From Streptomyces shenzhenensis (GTDB lineage: Bacteria; Actinomycetota; Actinomycetes; Streptomycetales; Streptomycetaceae), in contig NZ_PENI01000042.1 in assembly GCF_003688995.1 (NCBI RefSeq), positions 1 to 64,000 on the forward strand: a stretch of DNA of 64,000 nucleotides, given 5' to 3'. How positions within the stretch are numbered: position 1 is the stretch's first letter; the number at the start of each line of letters is the position of its first letter. Position numbers and translations under genes: made by a program. The notes below the pieces were generated by a model that worked only from the letters and a program-made list of their open reading frames with translations, ran no database searches and had not been told where the DNA came from. Shown here one piece after another: positions 46,207-53,710 of the stretch.

Positions 46207-46295
46207 TGGGACCTGACGCCCATTTCGGGTGGCTCGACGTACCCATGCCGCCCCCGGATGGATGTTCCGACCGCAGGGAAATGGGGCCTGCGCCC
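46207..46295. promoter_or_regulatory. Paired GGG-CCTG-CGCCC boxes in a divergent promoter
   Basis: TGGGACCTGACGCCC (46207-46221) and TGGGGCCTGCGCCC (46282-46295) are near repeats between the kinase gene (minus) and the first DksA-like gene (plus). Each is a loose GGG-N-CCC palindrome, faintly like DosR/DevR boxes. CCCATTTC and GAAATGGG also form an inverted pair around them. A binding site for the adjacent NarL-type regulator is plausible. The rest of 46076-46439 has no gene. Confidence 0.4.
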
Positions 46296-46439
46296 GATGG
46301 GTTTCCGCCGCCGCGGCGATCAGGGTTGAGGCATGACCGAACCGCTCCGGCCACGGACGGTGTGGCCGTCGGACCGCCCGCCGCCCGGGGCCGTCCGCCG
46401 CCGCCCACCATCCGCACCGGCCGAGAAAGGGCCCTCACC

Positions 46440-46787
46440 ATGTCTGTCGACACCCCGCGCACGCCCCTCGACACCTCGCGCACCGAACCGCGTCCCGCCC
46501 GGCTGAGCCCGGACGAGGCACGCCGGCGCCTCGAACACGCGCGCGCCACCCGGCTGACCCAGCTGGAGGCCCTGGACGAGACCGGGCAGACGGCGGACGA
46601 CCACCTCATGTCCACGCAGCGGACCGCCATCAAGGGAGTGCTCGCAGAGATCGAGGCCGCCTTCGCCCGCATCGAGGACGGCAGCTACGGCATCTGCTCC
46701 GGCTGCGCCCAGCCCGTGCCCCCGGAGCGCCTGGAGATCCTCCCCTACACGAGCCACTGCGTCGCCTGCCGCCGCAGCACCGCCTGA
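46440..46787 (+). CDS. TraR/DksA-family zinc-finger protein
   Basis: A 115-residue DksA-like protein. A Pro/Arg-rich start is followed by a helical region (LSPDEARRRLEHARATRLTQ) with GQTADDHLMSTQ. The C4 zinc finger contains CSGCAQPVPPERLEILPYTS and the second knuckle CVAC. Such proteins bind RNA polymerase through the secondary channel and modulate transcription, often with ppGpp. GAAAGGG lies before the ATG. It is the first of two DksA-like genes in tandem here; the second follows after 47 bases. Confidence 0.9.
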   Translation: MSVDTPRTPLDTSRTEPRPARLSPDEARRRLEHARATRLTQLEALDETGQTADDHLMSTQRTAIKGVLAEIEAAFARIEDGSYGICSGCAQPVPPERLEILPYTSHCVACRRSTA

Positions 46788-46834
46788 GCCGTCCCTCCGG
46801 CCCCGTCCTCCGGCCCTGCCCAAGGGGTGAAGTG

Positions 46835-47212
46835 GTGAACCCGAACCAGCAGACCATCAGGGACCGCGACACAGGCCTCACACCCGAGGACCTCGCCGCG
46901 CTCCGCGAGAACCTGACCGAGCAACGTCTGTTCCGCCGGGAGCAGCTCCAGCAGATGGCGGCGGCCGCCGGGCCCGGCGAAGCCGCCGGGAGCGGGCTGC
47001 CGGCGGCCTCACAGGTCGAGGTCCGGGTGAAACTCGCGACCTCGGCCCGCATGGTCCTCGCCGACGTCGAGGCGGCCCTGCGCCGGATGGACGAGCGCCG
47101 CTACGGCGACTGCCACCTGTGCCTGCGTCCGATCGCCAGGGAACGGCTGATGATCGTGCCGCAGGCCCGCTACTGCGCGCGCTGCCAGCAGGTGAGGGAA
47201 GCCGGACGATGA
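46835..47212 (+). CDS. Second TraR/DksA-family zinc-finger protein
   Basis: A 125-residue paralogue of the preceding protein. N-terminal helix LTPEDLAALRENLTEQRLFR, a linker rich in Ala/Gly, then VLADVEAALRRMDERRYGDC leading into the zinc finger CHLC...CARC. GTG 46835 is preferred to GTG 46832 because AAGGGG lies seven bases upstream. Its TGA overlaps the ATG of the MreB-like gene, so the two are translationally coupled. Probably also an RNA polymerase-binding factor, perhaps specialised for stress. Confidence 0.88.
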   Translation: MNPNQQTIRDRDTGLTPEDLAALRENLTEQRLFRREQLQQMAAAAGPGEAAGSGLPAASQVEVRVKLATSARMVLADVEAALRRMDERRYGDCHLCLRPIARERLMIVPQARYCARCQQVREAGR

Positions 47213-48048
47213 ACCCCGCGCGCAGTTCCCTCGCCGTGTCCCGGCACCGGTACCGGCCGGCCTGCCGGCAGTGCTGCGGTGTCGCCCTGGACATGGGCAG
47301 CGCCCGCACCCGGGCATGGCTCGCCGGCCGGAGGACGATCGTCGACGTCCCCACGGTGACGTTCCCCGGCAGTGGCGCCGTGTACCCGATCCGGCGCGGG
47401 GCCATCGTCGACACCGCGGGCGCGGCCCGGCTGCTCGACCGGCTGCTCGGCCATCGGCTGCCCCGCCTGGTCCGTCCGCTGGTCGTGGTCACGACGCCCG
47501 TACTGGACGGGATCGCCTACCGCGCCGCGGCCCGGGCCGCGGTGGAGGTGCTGCGGCCCCGGAGCGTGCTGACCGTGCCCAGCGCCCGCGCCGTCGCGCT
47601 GGGCGCCGAAGCGGATCTGACCCGTCCGCTGCTCGTGGTGGACGTCGGCGCGCATCTCACCGAGGTGGTGCTGCTGTCCGAGGGCGCGGTCGTGGACGCC
47701 CACCGGACCCCGCTGGGCACCAGCGACCTCGACTCCGCGCCGCCCGCGGAGATCAGCGAGGCGGTGGTCGCGATGGTCACGGCGATGGTCCGGCAGGACC
47801 GCACGTCACTGACGCGCGACGCCCTGGACCGAGGGGCGCTGCTGGCCGGCGGGGGCGCCCTGTGGCCGGAGATCACCCACCGCCTCACCGACCGGCTGCA
47901 CGCACCGCTGCGCCCGGTGCCGGCACCGCACACCGCGGCGGTCCGCGGCGCCGCCAGACTCCTGAAGGCGGCGCACACCCATCCCGCCGTCACCGGGGTC
48001 GTCCCACCGCCCGCCGGGCATCCGCACCGGTCACCCGACCCCACATGA
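47209..48048 (+). CDS. Short MreB/Mbl-like actin-fold protein
   Basis: A 279-residue actin-fold protein, shorter than normal MreB (about 340). Visible are phosphate-1-like GVALDMGSARTRAWLAGRRT, VYPIRRGAIVD, VVVTTPVLDGIAYRAA, phosphate-2-like LLVVDVGAHLTEVVL and adenosine-region GALLAGGGALWPEI. S. coelicolor has, besides MreB and Mbl, a truncated Mbl-like protein, and as I recall it also lies beside DksA-like genes. It may be a spore-wall or stress-related cytoskeletal factor. The unusual N-terminus has a CRQCCG cysteine cluster. Coupled to the DksA gene by ATGA overlap. Confidence 0.85.
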   Translation: MNPARSSLAVSRHRYRPACRQCCGVALDMGSARTRAWLAGRRTIVDVPTVTFPGSGAVYPIRRGAIVDTAGAARLLDRLLGHRLPRLVRPLVVVTTPVLDGIAYRAAARAAVEVLRPRSVLTVPSARAVALGAEADLTRPLLVVDVGAHLTEVVLLSEGAVVDAHRTPLGTSDLDSAPPAEISEAVVAMVTAMVRQDRTSLTRDALDRGALLAGGGALWPEITHRLTDRLHAPLRPVPAPHTAAVRGAARLLKAAHTHPAVTGVVPPPAGHPHRSPDPT

Positions 48049-48279
48049 CGGCCGGTCCAGACCCGCTCCGCACCCCCGTCCCACGGTCCGCGACGCACAG
48101 CCCCGTCCTTCTGGCCCCGCCCGGGGCCAGGTCCGCACACCCCGTCCCCACGGTCCTCGGCGCCGAGGGCTCCGTCGTTCTCGGCCCCGTTCCCACCCCA
48201 CGCCCCACGTCCCACGTCCCCTCGTGCTCTCCGGCCGACAGGTCCCCCCGTTCCCCCGGCCGAGGAAAGGAGGATCCCC

Positions 48280-48903
48280 ATGCCCGGCGGCATTCCGCGG
48301 GCACAGCCGCCCCCCGACGACCTGCCCCGCCTCCTGCTCTGGCGCTTCCGCCGCAACCCCTTGCGGCGGACCACCGATGCGGCCCAGGCGTGGATCGGCC
48401 TCGGCATACTGCTGGCCGTGCTCGCGGCGATGCCCGGCGCCATGTTCTTGATCGGTGACACCGCCTACCGGCACTACACGCACACGGCCCGCCTCCAGGC
48501 CGAGACCCGGCACCAGGCCACCGCGGTGCTCCTCCACGACTCCCCGAAGCACCCCGAGCCGGGGTCGGACGAGGAGAAGGGGACCCGTTACCGGGTCGAG
48601 GTCCGCTTCATCGACCGGCTCGGCCGTTCCCACACCGGACGCGTCGATGTCCGCCCCGGACTGCCGGCGGGCAGCATGGTCCCCGTCTGGACCGGCGCGG
48701 AGGGCGAGGTCATGGATCCGCCCATGTCCGTCGACCAGATCCGCAGCCGCAGCATGGGCTGGGCGATCATCGCCGCCCTGGCGGTCGCCCTCGCGGGAGC
48801 CGCGGTGTACGGCATCGCCGAGCGCGCCCTGCGACGGCGCAACCTCGCCGCCTGGGACACCGCCTGGGCCCGCACGGCGCCCCGCTGGACGACCCCCACC
48901 TGA
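48280..48903 (+). CDS. Rv1733c-like two-helix membrane protein
   Basis: A 207-residue membrane protein with helices AWIGLGILLAVLAAMPGAMF (about 37-60) and GWAIIAALAVALAGAAVYGI (about 160-182), flanking an extracytoplasmic domain of about 100 residues (RYRVEVRFIDRLGRSHTGRV). This is the layout of the mycobacterial Rv1733c family, a DosR-regulated protein in M. tuberculosis. AAAGGAGG precedes the ATG. It follows the MreB-like gene after 231 bases with C-rich repeats but no gene. Function unknown, likely cell envelope under stress. Confidence 0.85.
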   Translation: MPGGIPRAQPPPDDLPRLLLWRFRRNPLRRTTDAAQAWIGLGILLAVLAAMPGAMFLIGDTAYRHYTHTARLQAETRHQATAVLLHDSPKHPEPGSDEEKGTRYRVEVRFIDRLGRSHTGRVDVRPGLPAGSMVPVWTGAEGEVMDPPMSVDQIRSRSMGWAIIAALAVALAGAAVYGIAERALRRRNLAAWDTAWARTAPRWTTPT

Positions 48904-48961
48904 GCGGCCACGCCCCGCCGGCCCCGGCCGGGAGGGACCGGCCCGTCGAGCACCCCTCGGT

Positions 48962-49177
48962 CTATTCGAACCGCCCCTCCACGACCCGCTTGGCCGCCTC
49001 GCTCTCGGCCGCGGCCGGGGAGAGTTCGCTCAGGGTGTCGAGGTCGGTGTCCGTGCGCAGTTCCTCTTCCCAGGCGGCCGCGAGCCGTTCCTGCTCGTCG
49101 TGCGGCTGCCGCCGGACCTGGTCCCGGTCGTGCGGGCTCAGGGCGGCCAGAAAACGCTCCAGGGTGTCGATCGGCAT
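48962..49177 (-). CDS. Small charged protein, unknown function
   Basis: A 71-residue protein beginning MPIDTLERFLAALSPHDRDQ and ending RVVEGRFE. It is almost entirely charged helix. AAGGAG lies seven bases before ATG 49177; the open frame extends upstream without a better start. I do not recognise a family. Convergent with the Rv1733c-like gene. Confidence 0.65.
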   Translation of the reverse strand: MPIDTLERFLAALSPHDRDQVRRQPHDEQERLAAAWEEELRTDTDLDTLSELSPAAAESEAAKRVVEGRFE

Positions 49178-49319
49178 CCACTTCTCCTTGATCACGGGGC
49201 GTCGGCGCCCTTGCGGACGCCGTCCCAGAGTGATCGCTGCCGACCGCTCCCCGGCGGAGCCGAGGCCGGCTCGGACCCGGATGGAGGACGGCCTGCGCAC
49301 CGAGCCCGGTGCGGTCACC

Positions 49320-49560
49320 TCTCCGTGGGCGCCAGGCAGGGCGGGCTGTCGGGCAGCCGCTCATCGGCGCGCCGATGTACGGCTTCTCGATCCCGTCGAC
49401 GCTCAGGGCCTGGCTGGATACGTGGCCACGCGGTTCGCATACGTCCAGAACTGGCTGCCGACGATCCGCGCGGAGGGGTTCGGGCCGGACGCCGACTTCA
49501 TCGTTCGCATCGTTCCCGGGCCGCACAAGGCTCCGCCCAGCCGCCTCCGGCCGCGGACAT
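49320..49560 (+). pseudogene. Remnant of a flavodoxin-like azoreductase, frameshifted
   Basis: QPLIGAPMYGFSIPSTLRAW followed by LDTW matches the conserved core of FMN-dependent NADH azoreductases (P-x-Y-x-F-S-I-P-x-x-L-K-x-W-x-D). It starts and stops abruptly with no gene start before it. Immediately after, in another frame, protein-like VATRFAYVQNWLPTIRAEGF and DADFIVRIVPGP appear, which I cannot place. No intact gene exists between 49178 and 49664, so this looks like a decayed fragment. Confidence 0.45.
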
Positions 49561-49664
49561 GTGTCGTGCGGCCGTGCAGGTGTGAGAGCGGCGAACGCAG
49601 TTTCGGTCGGTGCGTCTCGTTTCGTCTGCGCGTCACCTCCGGCGTCCTGGGGTGCCGGAGTGTG

Positions 49665-50315
49665 TCAGGCGTCGCCCTCCGCCGTGTTGCTCTCGGTGTC
49701 GGCCGGCTGCGAAGACGTCGGCTCGGTGAGCGAGTACAGCACCGAGCGCTGCTGCTTGTGACGCTGGATGCGGCCCTTGGCGACCAGTGCCTCCAGTGTG
49801 TTGCGTACGACCTGAGGGGTCGGCGTCCGCTCGGGGTGTTCCCGCATCAGTTCGTCGCGCAACTCCTTGGCCAGACGGGGCTCGTCGTGCGCGCCGAGCA
49901 GGTCCAGGAACACATCGCCGAGCAGGGGCTGACGTGACTTCGCCTGCGCGGAGACACGACCGGCCTTCTTCTTCCCGGGCTTGGGGCCCACCACCGCACG
50001 CGCGGCACGCGCACGGCGCTGCGGCGCTGCCGGTGCCGCGGTGGCAGCGGCGGTGGCGGCGGCGGGAACCAGGGTGGGTTCGTCCTGTGCCTGCTGCGGC
50101 AGCGGCGCCGCTTCGGGTGCGGGGCCGGCCGACGGGGCGTCAAAACGCTCCGCGAGATTCAGGATGTCCAGCAGGAGAGCCTCCTCCTGCTTCAACGTGC
50201 TGATCCTCTCGGCGAGTTCTTCCTGCCGACGCCGGTTCTCCTGCAGATCCGACGCGGCCTGCTCGAGGTAACGGGAACGGATCGAGGCATCGGTCGATGG
50301 GCTGGGCACAATCAT
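49665..50315 (-). CDS. Coiled-coil and winged-helix DNA-binding protein
   Basis: A 216-residue protein. Residues about 12-60 form a heptad-rich helix (YLEQAASDLQENRRRQEELA, then ERISTLKQEEALLLDIL) likely to dimerise. An Ala/Pro linker and a basic patch (RARAARAVVGPKPGKKKAGR) follow. The C-terminal part, LLGDVFLDLLGAHDEPRLAK through TPQVVRNTLEALVAKGRIQR, is a winged helix-turn-helix. It looks like a regulator that binds DNA through both wing and AT-hook-like patch. AGGGAG precedes ATG 50315. I recall such proteins in streptomycetes without known function. Confidence 0.78.
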   Translation of the reverse strand: MIVPSPSTDASIRSRYLEQAASDLQENRRRQEELAERISTLKQEEALLLDILNLAERFDAPSAGPAPEAAPLPQQAQDEPTLVPAAATAAATAAPAAPQRRARAARAVVGPKPGKKKAGRVSAQAKSRQPLLGDVFLDLLGAHDEPRLAKELRDELMREHPERTPTPQVVRNTLEALVAKGRIQRHKQQRSVLYSLTEPTSSQPADTESNTAEGDA

Positions 50316-50583
50316 TCACTCCCTGAAGACAATGGATGGTGCTGCGATGGTACCGATCCACCGACCCGGTATTGCGAGGTGTGAGGGAGTCGGGGCGGAA
50401 ACACACGTACATCGCACTCGATCGAGCGACGGCCGGCGTACGGAAGGCATGTGCCGGGCACCGCGGTTTGCGGCGTACCGTACCCGGCGACAGCCCCCGC
50501 CGACTAGGGTGTGCGCAGCCCGCGCAGGTGCCGAACGGCCGTGCGGGGCAACGTCGGTCACCTCACCGGGAAAGGTGTTCCAC

Positions 50584-51021
50584 ATGCGCAGAAACCTGTC
50601 ACGGCTCGCCATGGCCGTGACCGCCGCCGTCGGTCTGTCGCTCTGCTCCGGCACCGCCTTCGCCACCCCGCCCGGACCGGGCGTCACGGGCACGATCATC
50701 GCCCAGACCACGAAGGGCGGGACGGACTACATACTCCGGCGGATAACCGTGCCGCCGGGCCAGAGCACCGGCTGGCACTATCACGACGGACCTCTGTACG
50801 CCTCCGTGCGGCAGGGCACGCTCAGCCATTTCGACGCCAGTTGCGCGTCCGACGGCGTCCACCGGGCCGGCAGCCACCTCACCGAACCGCCCGGCGAGGA
50901 CCACGTCCACATCGGCCGCAACCTCGGCAGGACCCCGGTCGTCCTGGACGTGCTGTACGTCCTGCCCCACGGGGCGCCGCTCTCCGAGGACGCCCCCAAC
51001 CCCGGGTGTGACTTCCAGTAG
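50584..51021 (+). CDS. Secreted cupin-like protein
   Basis: A 145-residue exported protein. Signal peptide RRNLSRLAMAVTAAVGLSLC with cleavage near AFA-TP (residue 27). The mature part is a single cupin domain: ITVPPGQSTGWHYHDGPLYA supplies HxH and VHIGRNLGRTPVVLDVLYVL the second motif. Metal binding by the histidines is likely. Similar small secreted cupins are common in Streptomyces; substrate unknown. The start was chosen at ATG 50584 because the signal peptide begins there; the ribosome site (GGGAAAGG) lies about 10 bases before. Confidence 0.85.
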   Translation: MRRNLSRLAMAVTAAVGLSLCSGTAFATPPGPGVTGTIIAQTTKGGTDYILRRITVPPGQSTGWHYHDGPLYASVRQGTLSHFDASCASDGVHRAGSHLTEPPGEDHVHIGRNLGRTPVVLDVLYVLPHGAPLSEDAPNPGCDFQ

Positions 51022-51092
51022 CGGGGATGTCTCCGGGGGCCGCCCGAGGACCCGTCAACCGGAGTGCGCGGCCCGGCCGGCACGCCGGCGGA

Positions 51093-52727
51093 TCACACCT
51101 CGGGCGCCGTCGTCTCCAGCAGTGCACCCCGGTCCAGCAGGAGCCGGCGGCTCGCTCCGATCTCCCGGAGGAACCGCTCGTCGTGGCTGACGACCACGAA
51201 CGCGCCCCGGTAGGAGGCGAGCGCGCTCTCCAACTGGCCCGTACTGACCAGGTCCAGATTGTTCGTCGGCTCGTCGAGGAGCAGCAGCTGCGGGGCCGGT
51301 TCGGCGCACAGCACGCAGGCCAGGGTGGCCCGCAGCCGCTCCCCGCCGGAGAGCACCGCGGTCGGCAGGTGGACCCGCGCACCCCGGAACAGGAAGCGGG
51401 CGAGCAGGTTCATCCGCTCGGCCTCCGTGCGGTGCGGCGCGTACGCGGCGAAGTTCTCGGCGACCGTCCGGTCGAGGTCCAGCAGGTCAAGGCGCTGCGA
51501 AAGGTGGGCGACCCGGCCGTCGGCCCGCCTGATCCGCCCGGTCTCCGCTTCCAGGGTGCCGTTGATCAGGCGCAGCAGGGTGGATTTGCCCGCGCCGTTG
51601 GGCCCGGTCAGCGCGATCCGTTCGGGACCGCGGATCGTCAGGTCGACGCCGTCGCCGGCGAACAGGGTCCGCCCGCCGTGCCGGACCTGGAGGTGTTCGC
51701 CCTGGAAGACGGTGCGGCCCGCCGGAACGTCGGTGTCGGGCAGGTCCAGGCTGATGCGCTGCTCGTCCCGCACGGCCCGCCCCGCCTCGTCCAGCCGTGA
51801 CCTGGCCGCGCTGACCCGGGCGGCGTGCAGCTGGCCCGCCCGGCCCGCGGACTCCTGCGCGCCGCGCTTCATGTTTCCGGCGAAGATACGGGGCAGGCCC
51901 GCGCTCTTGAGGTTGCGTGCGGCATTGCTCGCACGCCGTTCGGCGCGCTCGCGGGCCTGCTGCAACTCGCGCTTCTCCCGCTTCAGTTCCTGTTCGGCGG
52001 TGCGGACATTCTTCTCGGCGACCTCCCGCTCGGCCCGTACGGCCTCCTCGTACGCGGTGAAGTCACCGCCGTACAGTCGCAGTTCACCGCGGTCGAGTTC
52101 CGCGATGCGCTGCATGCGGTCGAGCAGGGCGCGGTCGTGGCTGACCACGAGCAGACAGCCGGTGAAGTCGTCCAGCACGTCGTAGAGCCGGTGCCGAGCG
52201 TCGCGGTCCAGGTTGTTGGTGGGCTCGTCGAGCAGCAGCACATCGGGACGCCCGAGCAGCTGGGCCGCGAGCCCCAGCGAGACGACCTGGCCGCCGCTGA
52301 GGGTGCCGAGGCTCCGGTCCAGGGCCAGGCCGGTGAGGCCGAGCCGGTCCAGCTGGGCCCGGGTGCGTTCCTCGATGTCCCAGTCGTCGCCGATGGTGGT
52401 GAAGTGTTCCTCGCTCACGTCCCCGGACTCGACGGCGTCCAGGGCGCGGATCACCGCGGCGACGCCCAGTACCTCGGCGACCGTCAGGCCGGCGGTCAGC
52501 GGGAGGGACTGCGGGAGGTGGCCGAGCGTGCCGGAGACGGTCAACGACCCGGCAGCGGGCCGCAGTTCACCGGCGATCAGCCGGAGCAGGGTGCTCTTGC
52601 CGGAACCGTTGGGCGCGACCAGACCGGTGCGGCCGGACTCCACGGTGAAGGACAGGTCGCGGAAGACCGGGGTGTCGTCGGGCCAGGAGAAGGACAGCTG
52701 GGAGCAGACGACGCGGGCGTCGGACAT
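51093..52727 (-). CDS. ABC-F ATPase, antibiotic-resistance type
   Basis: A soluble 544-residue protein with two ABC domains and no membrane part, so ABC-F. Domain 1: Walker A APNGSGKSTLLR, signature LSGGQVVSLGLA, Walker B VLLLDEPTNNLD. A long charged linker (about 240-310, AEKNVRTAEQELKREKRELQ) reaches into the ribosome in this family. Domain 2: GPNGAGKSTLLR, LSGGERLRATLA, LLLLDEPTNNLD. Both catalytic glutamates are present. ABC-F proteins rescue ribosomes stalled by macrolides, lincosamides, pleuromutilins or similar drugs. The 200-base leader with a short ORF and hairpins points to drug-induced attenuation. ATG 52727 begins the family-like MSDARVVCSQLSFSW. Confidence 0.92.
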   Translation of the reverse strand: MSDARVVCSQLSFSWPDDTPVFRDLSFTVESGRTGLVAPNGSGKSTLLRLIAGELRPAAGSLTVSGTLGHLPQSLPLTAGLTVAEVLGVAAVIRALDAVESGDVSEEHFTTIGDDWDIEERTRAQLDRLGLTGLALDRSLGTLSGGQVVSLGLAAQLLGRPDVLLLDEPTNNLDRDARHRLYDVLDDFTGCLLVVSHDRALLDRMQRIAELDRGELRLYGGDFTAYEEAVRAEREVAEKNVRTAEQELKREKRELQQARERAERRASNAARNLKSAGLPRIFAGNMKRGAQESAGRAGQLHAARVSAARSRLDEAGRAVRDEQRISLDLPDTDVPAGRTVFQGEHLQVRHGGRTLFAGDGVDLTIRGPERIALTGPNGAGKSTLLRLINGTLEAETGRIRRADGRVAHLSQRLDLLDLDRTVAENFAAYAPHRTEAERMNLLARFLFRGARVHLPTAVLSGGERLRATLACVLCAEPAPQLLLLDEPTNNLDLVSTGQLESALASYRGAFVVVSHDERFLREIGASRRLLLDRGALLETTAPEV

Positions 52728-52801
52728 GAGGGGACCTCGGGGGAGGACGGGGCAGGGCAGAGCGCTGCCCGGGCAGACAGGGGAAGAAGGCGACGACGAC
52801 C

Positions 52802-52928
52802 GGGCCACGACGGCGGCGCTCCGTGGCGCCGGCCGGTGGCCGATCAGCTCCGGGTATCACCCGGAGATGTCGTCGTCACCTGCCATGTCTGGTCCCCTCC
52901 GAAACGGTCAAAGGTCCGGGCGAGTGTA
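52802..52928 (-). promoter_or_regulatory. Leader region of the ABC-F gene: promoter, leader hairpin and terminator-like hairpin
   Basis: Reading the minus strand: a -10 TACACT (52928-52923), then GGAGGGG and a nine-codon ORF. A perfect 8-bp hairpin CTCCGGGT/ACCCGGAG with loop GAT (52866-52848) encloses the ORF's stop codon. A larger stem follows, with outer arms CGGCCAC/GTGGCCG (52842-52836 and 52808-52802) enclosing GGCGC/GCGCC, and a pyrimidine-rich run. The layout matches ribosome-mediated attenuation known for ABC-F genes: a stalled ribosome on the leader would alter folding of the terminator-like stem. This is a reading of the sequence; no experiment shown. Confidence 0.65.
52857..52886 (-). 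CDS. Nine-residue leader peptide of the ABC-F gene
   Basis: MAGDDDISG followed by TGA. GGAGGGG lies about seven bases before the ATG, an excellent ribosome site. The last three codons and the stop are inside the first hairpin. The three Asp codons in a row are notable. It ends 129 bases before the ABC-F start. Confidence 0.6.
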   Translation of the reverse strand: MAGDDDISG

Positions 52929-53118
52929 GCAGCCCGGTGTGCCCACGGGCCGTGCCCGGCCCGGCCCCCCGGTGCCACGGCCCCCGGGGGAATATCCTGC
53001 GAAGCACCGGTGGTTCGCAGGGACGATCACGGCGGACGGCCGGGACCCGCGCGTGGCGTGAGGCGCGGGCGGGGAGCGGCGCGCCGGAGGTCCGGACGCT
53101 GACGAAGGGTGATGTGTG

Positions 53119-53628
53119 ATGAGTGACAATGAGCAGAAGGCCCTGCTGGCCGGTGGCTGCTTCTGGGGCATGCAGGAACTGATCCGCAAGCAGCCGGGAG
53201 TCCTGAATACGCGCGTGGGCTACAGCGGCGGCGAGGTGTCCCGTCCGACGTACCGCCACCACGGAAACCATGCCGAGTCGATTGAGATCACCTTCGATCC
53301 CGCGGTGACCGACTACCGCACCGTCCTGGAGTACTTCTTCCAGATCCATGACCCGACCACGAAGGACCGGCAGGGCAACGACCTGGGTGCCAGCTACCGC
53401 TCCGCGATCTTCTACCTGGACGAGGAGCAGCGGCGGATCGCCGAGGACACCATCGCCGACGTCGAGGCGTCCGGGCTGTGGCCCGGCCCGGTGGTGACCG
53501 AGGTGGTGCAGGCCGGCCCGTTCTGGGAGGCCGAGCCGGAGCACCAGGACTACCTGCAGCGCTACCCGAACGGCTACACCTGCCACTTCCCGCGCCCCGA
53601 CTGGCGGCTGCCCAAGCGCGCGGCGTGA
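53119..53628 (+). CDS. msrA: Peptide methionine (S)-S-oxide reductase
   Basis: Cytosolic repair enzyme that reduces methionine-S-sulfoxide in proteins. The 169-residue product has the catalytic Cys in LLAGGCFWGMQELIRKQPGV, then the family motifs RVGYSGGEVSRPTYRHHGNH and FFQIHDPTTKDRQGNDLGAS with YRSAIFY. It lacks the C-terminal resolving-Cys tail of longer forms, ending DWRLPKRAA. ATG 53119 fits the family start (MSDNEQKALLAGG). Monocistronic; transcribed divergently from the ABC-F gene across the leader region. Confidence 0.95.
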   Translation: MSDNEQKALLAGGCFWGMQELIRKQPGVLNTRVGYSGGEVSRPTYRHHGNHAESIEITFDPAVTDYRTVLEYFFQIHDPTTKDRQGNDLGASYRSAIFYLDEEQRRIAEDTIADVEASGLWPGPVVTEVVQAGPFWEAEPEHQDYLQRYPNGYTCHFPRPDWRLPKRAA

Positions 53629-53710
53629 GGTGTCGTGGCGCCGTCCGGCCGGCGGACGGCCTGCCCGATGCCGCGCGTACCGGCGGGTCCTGGAACCGGC
53701 TCCGGGCGGG

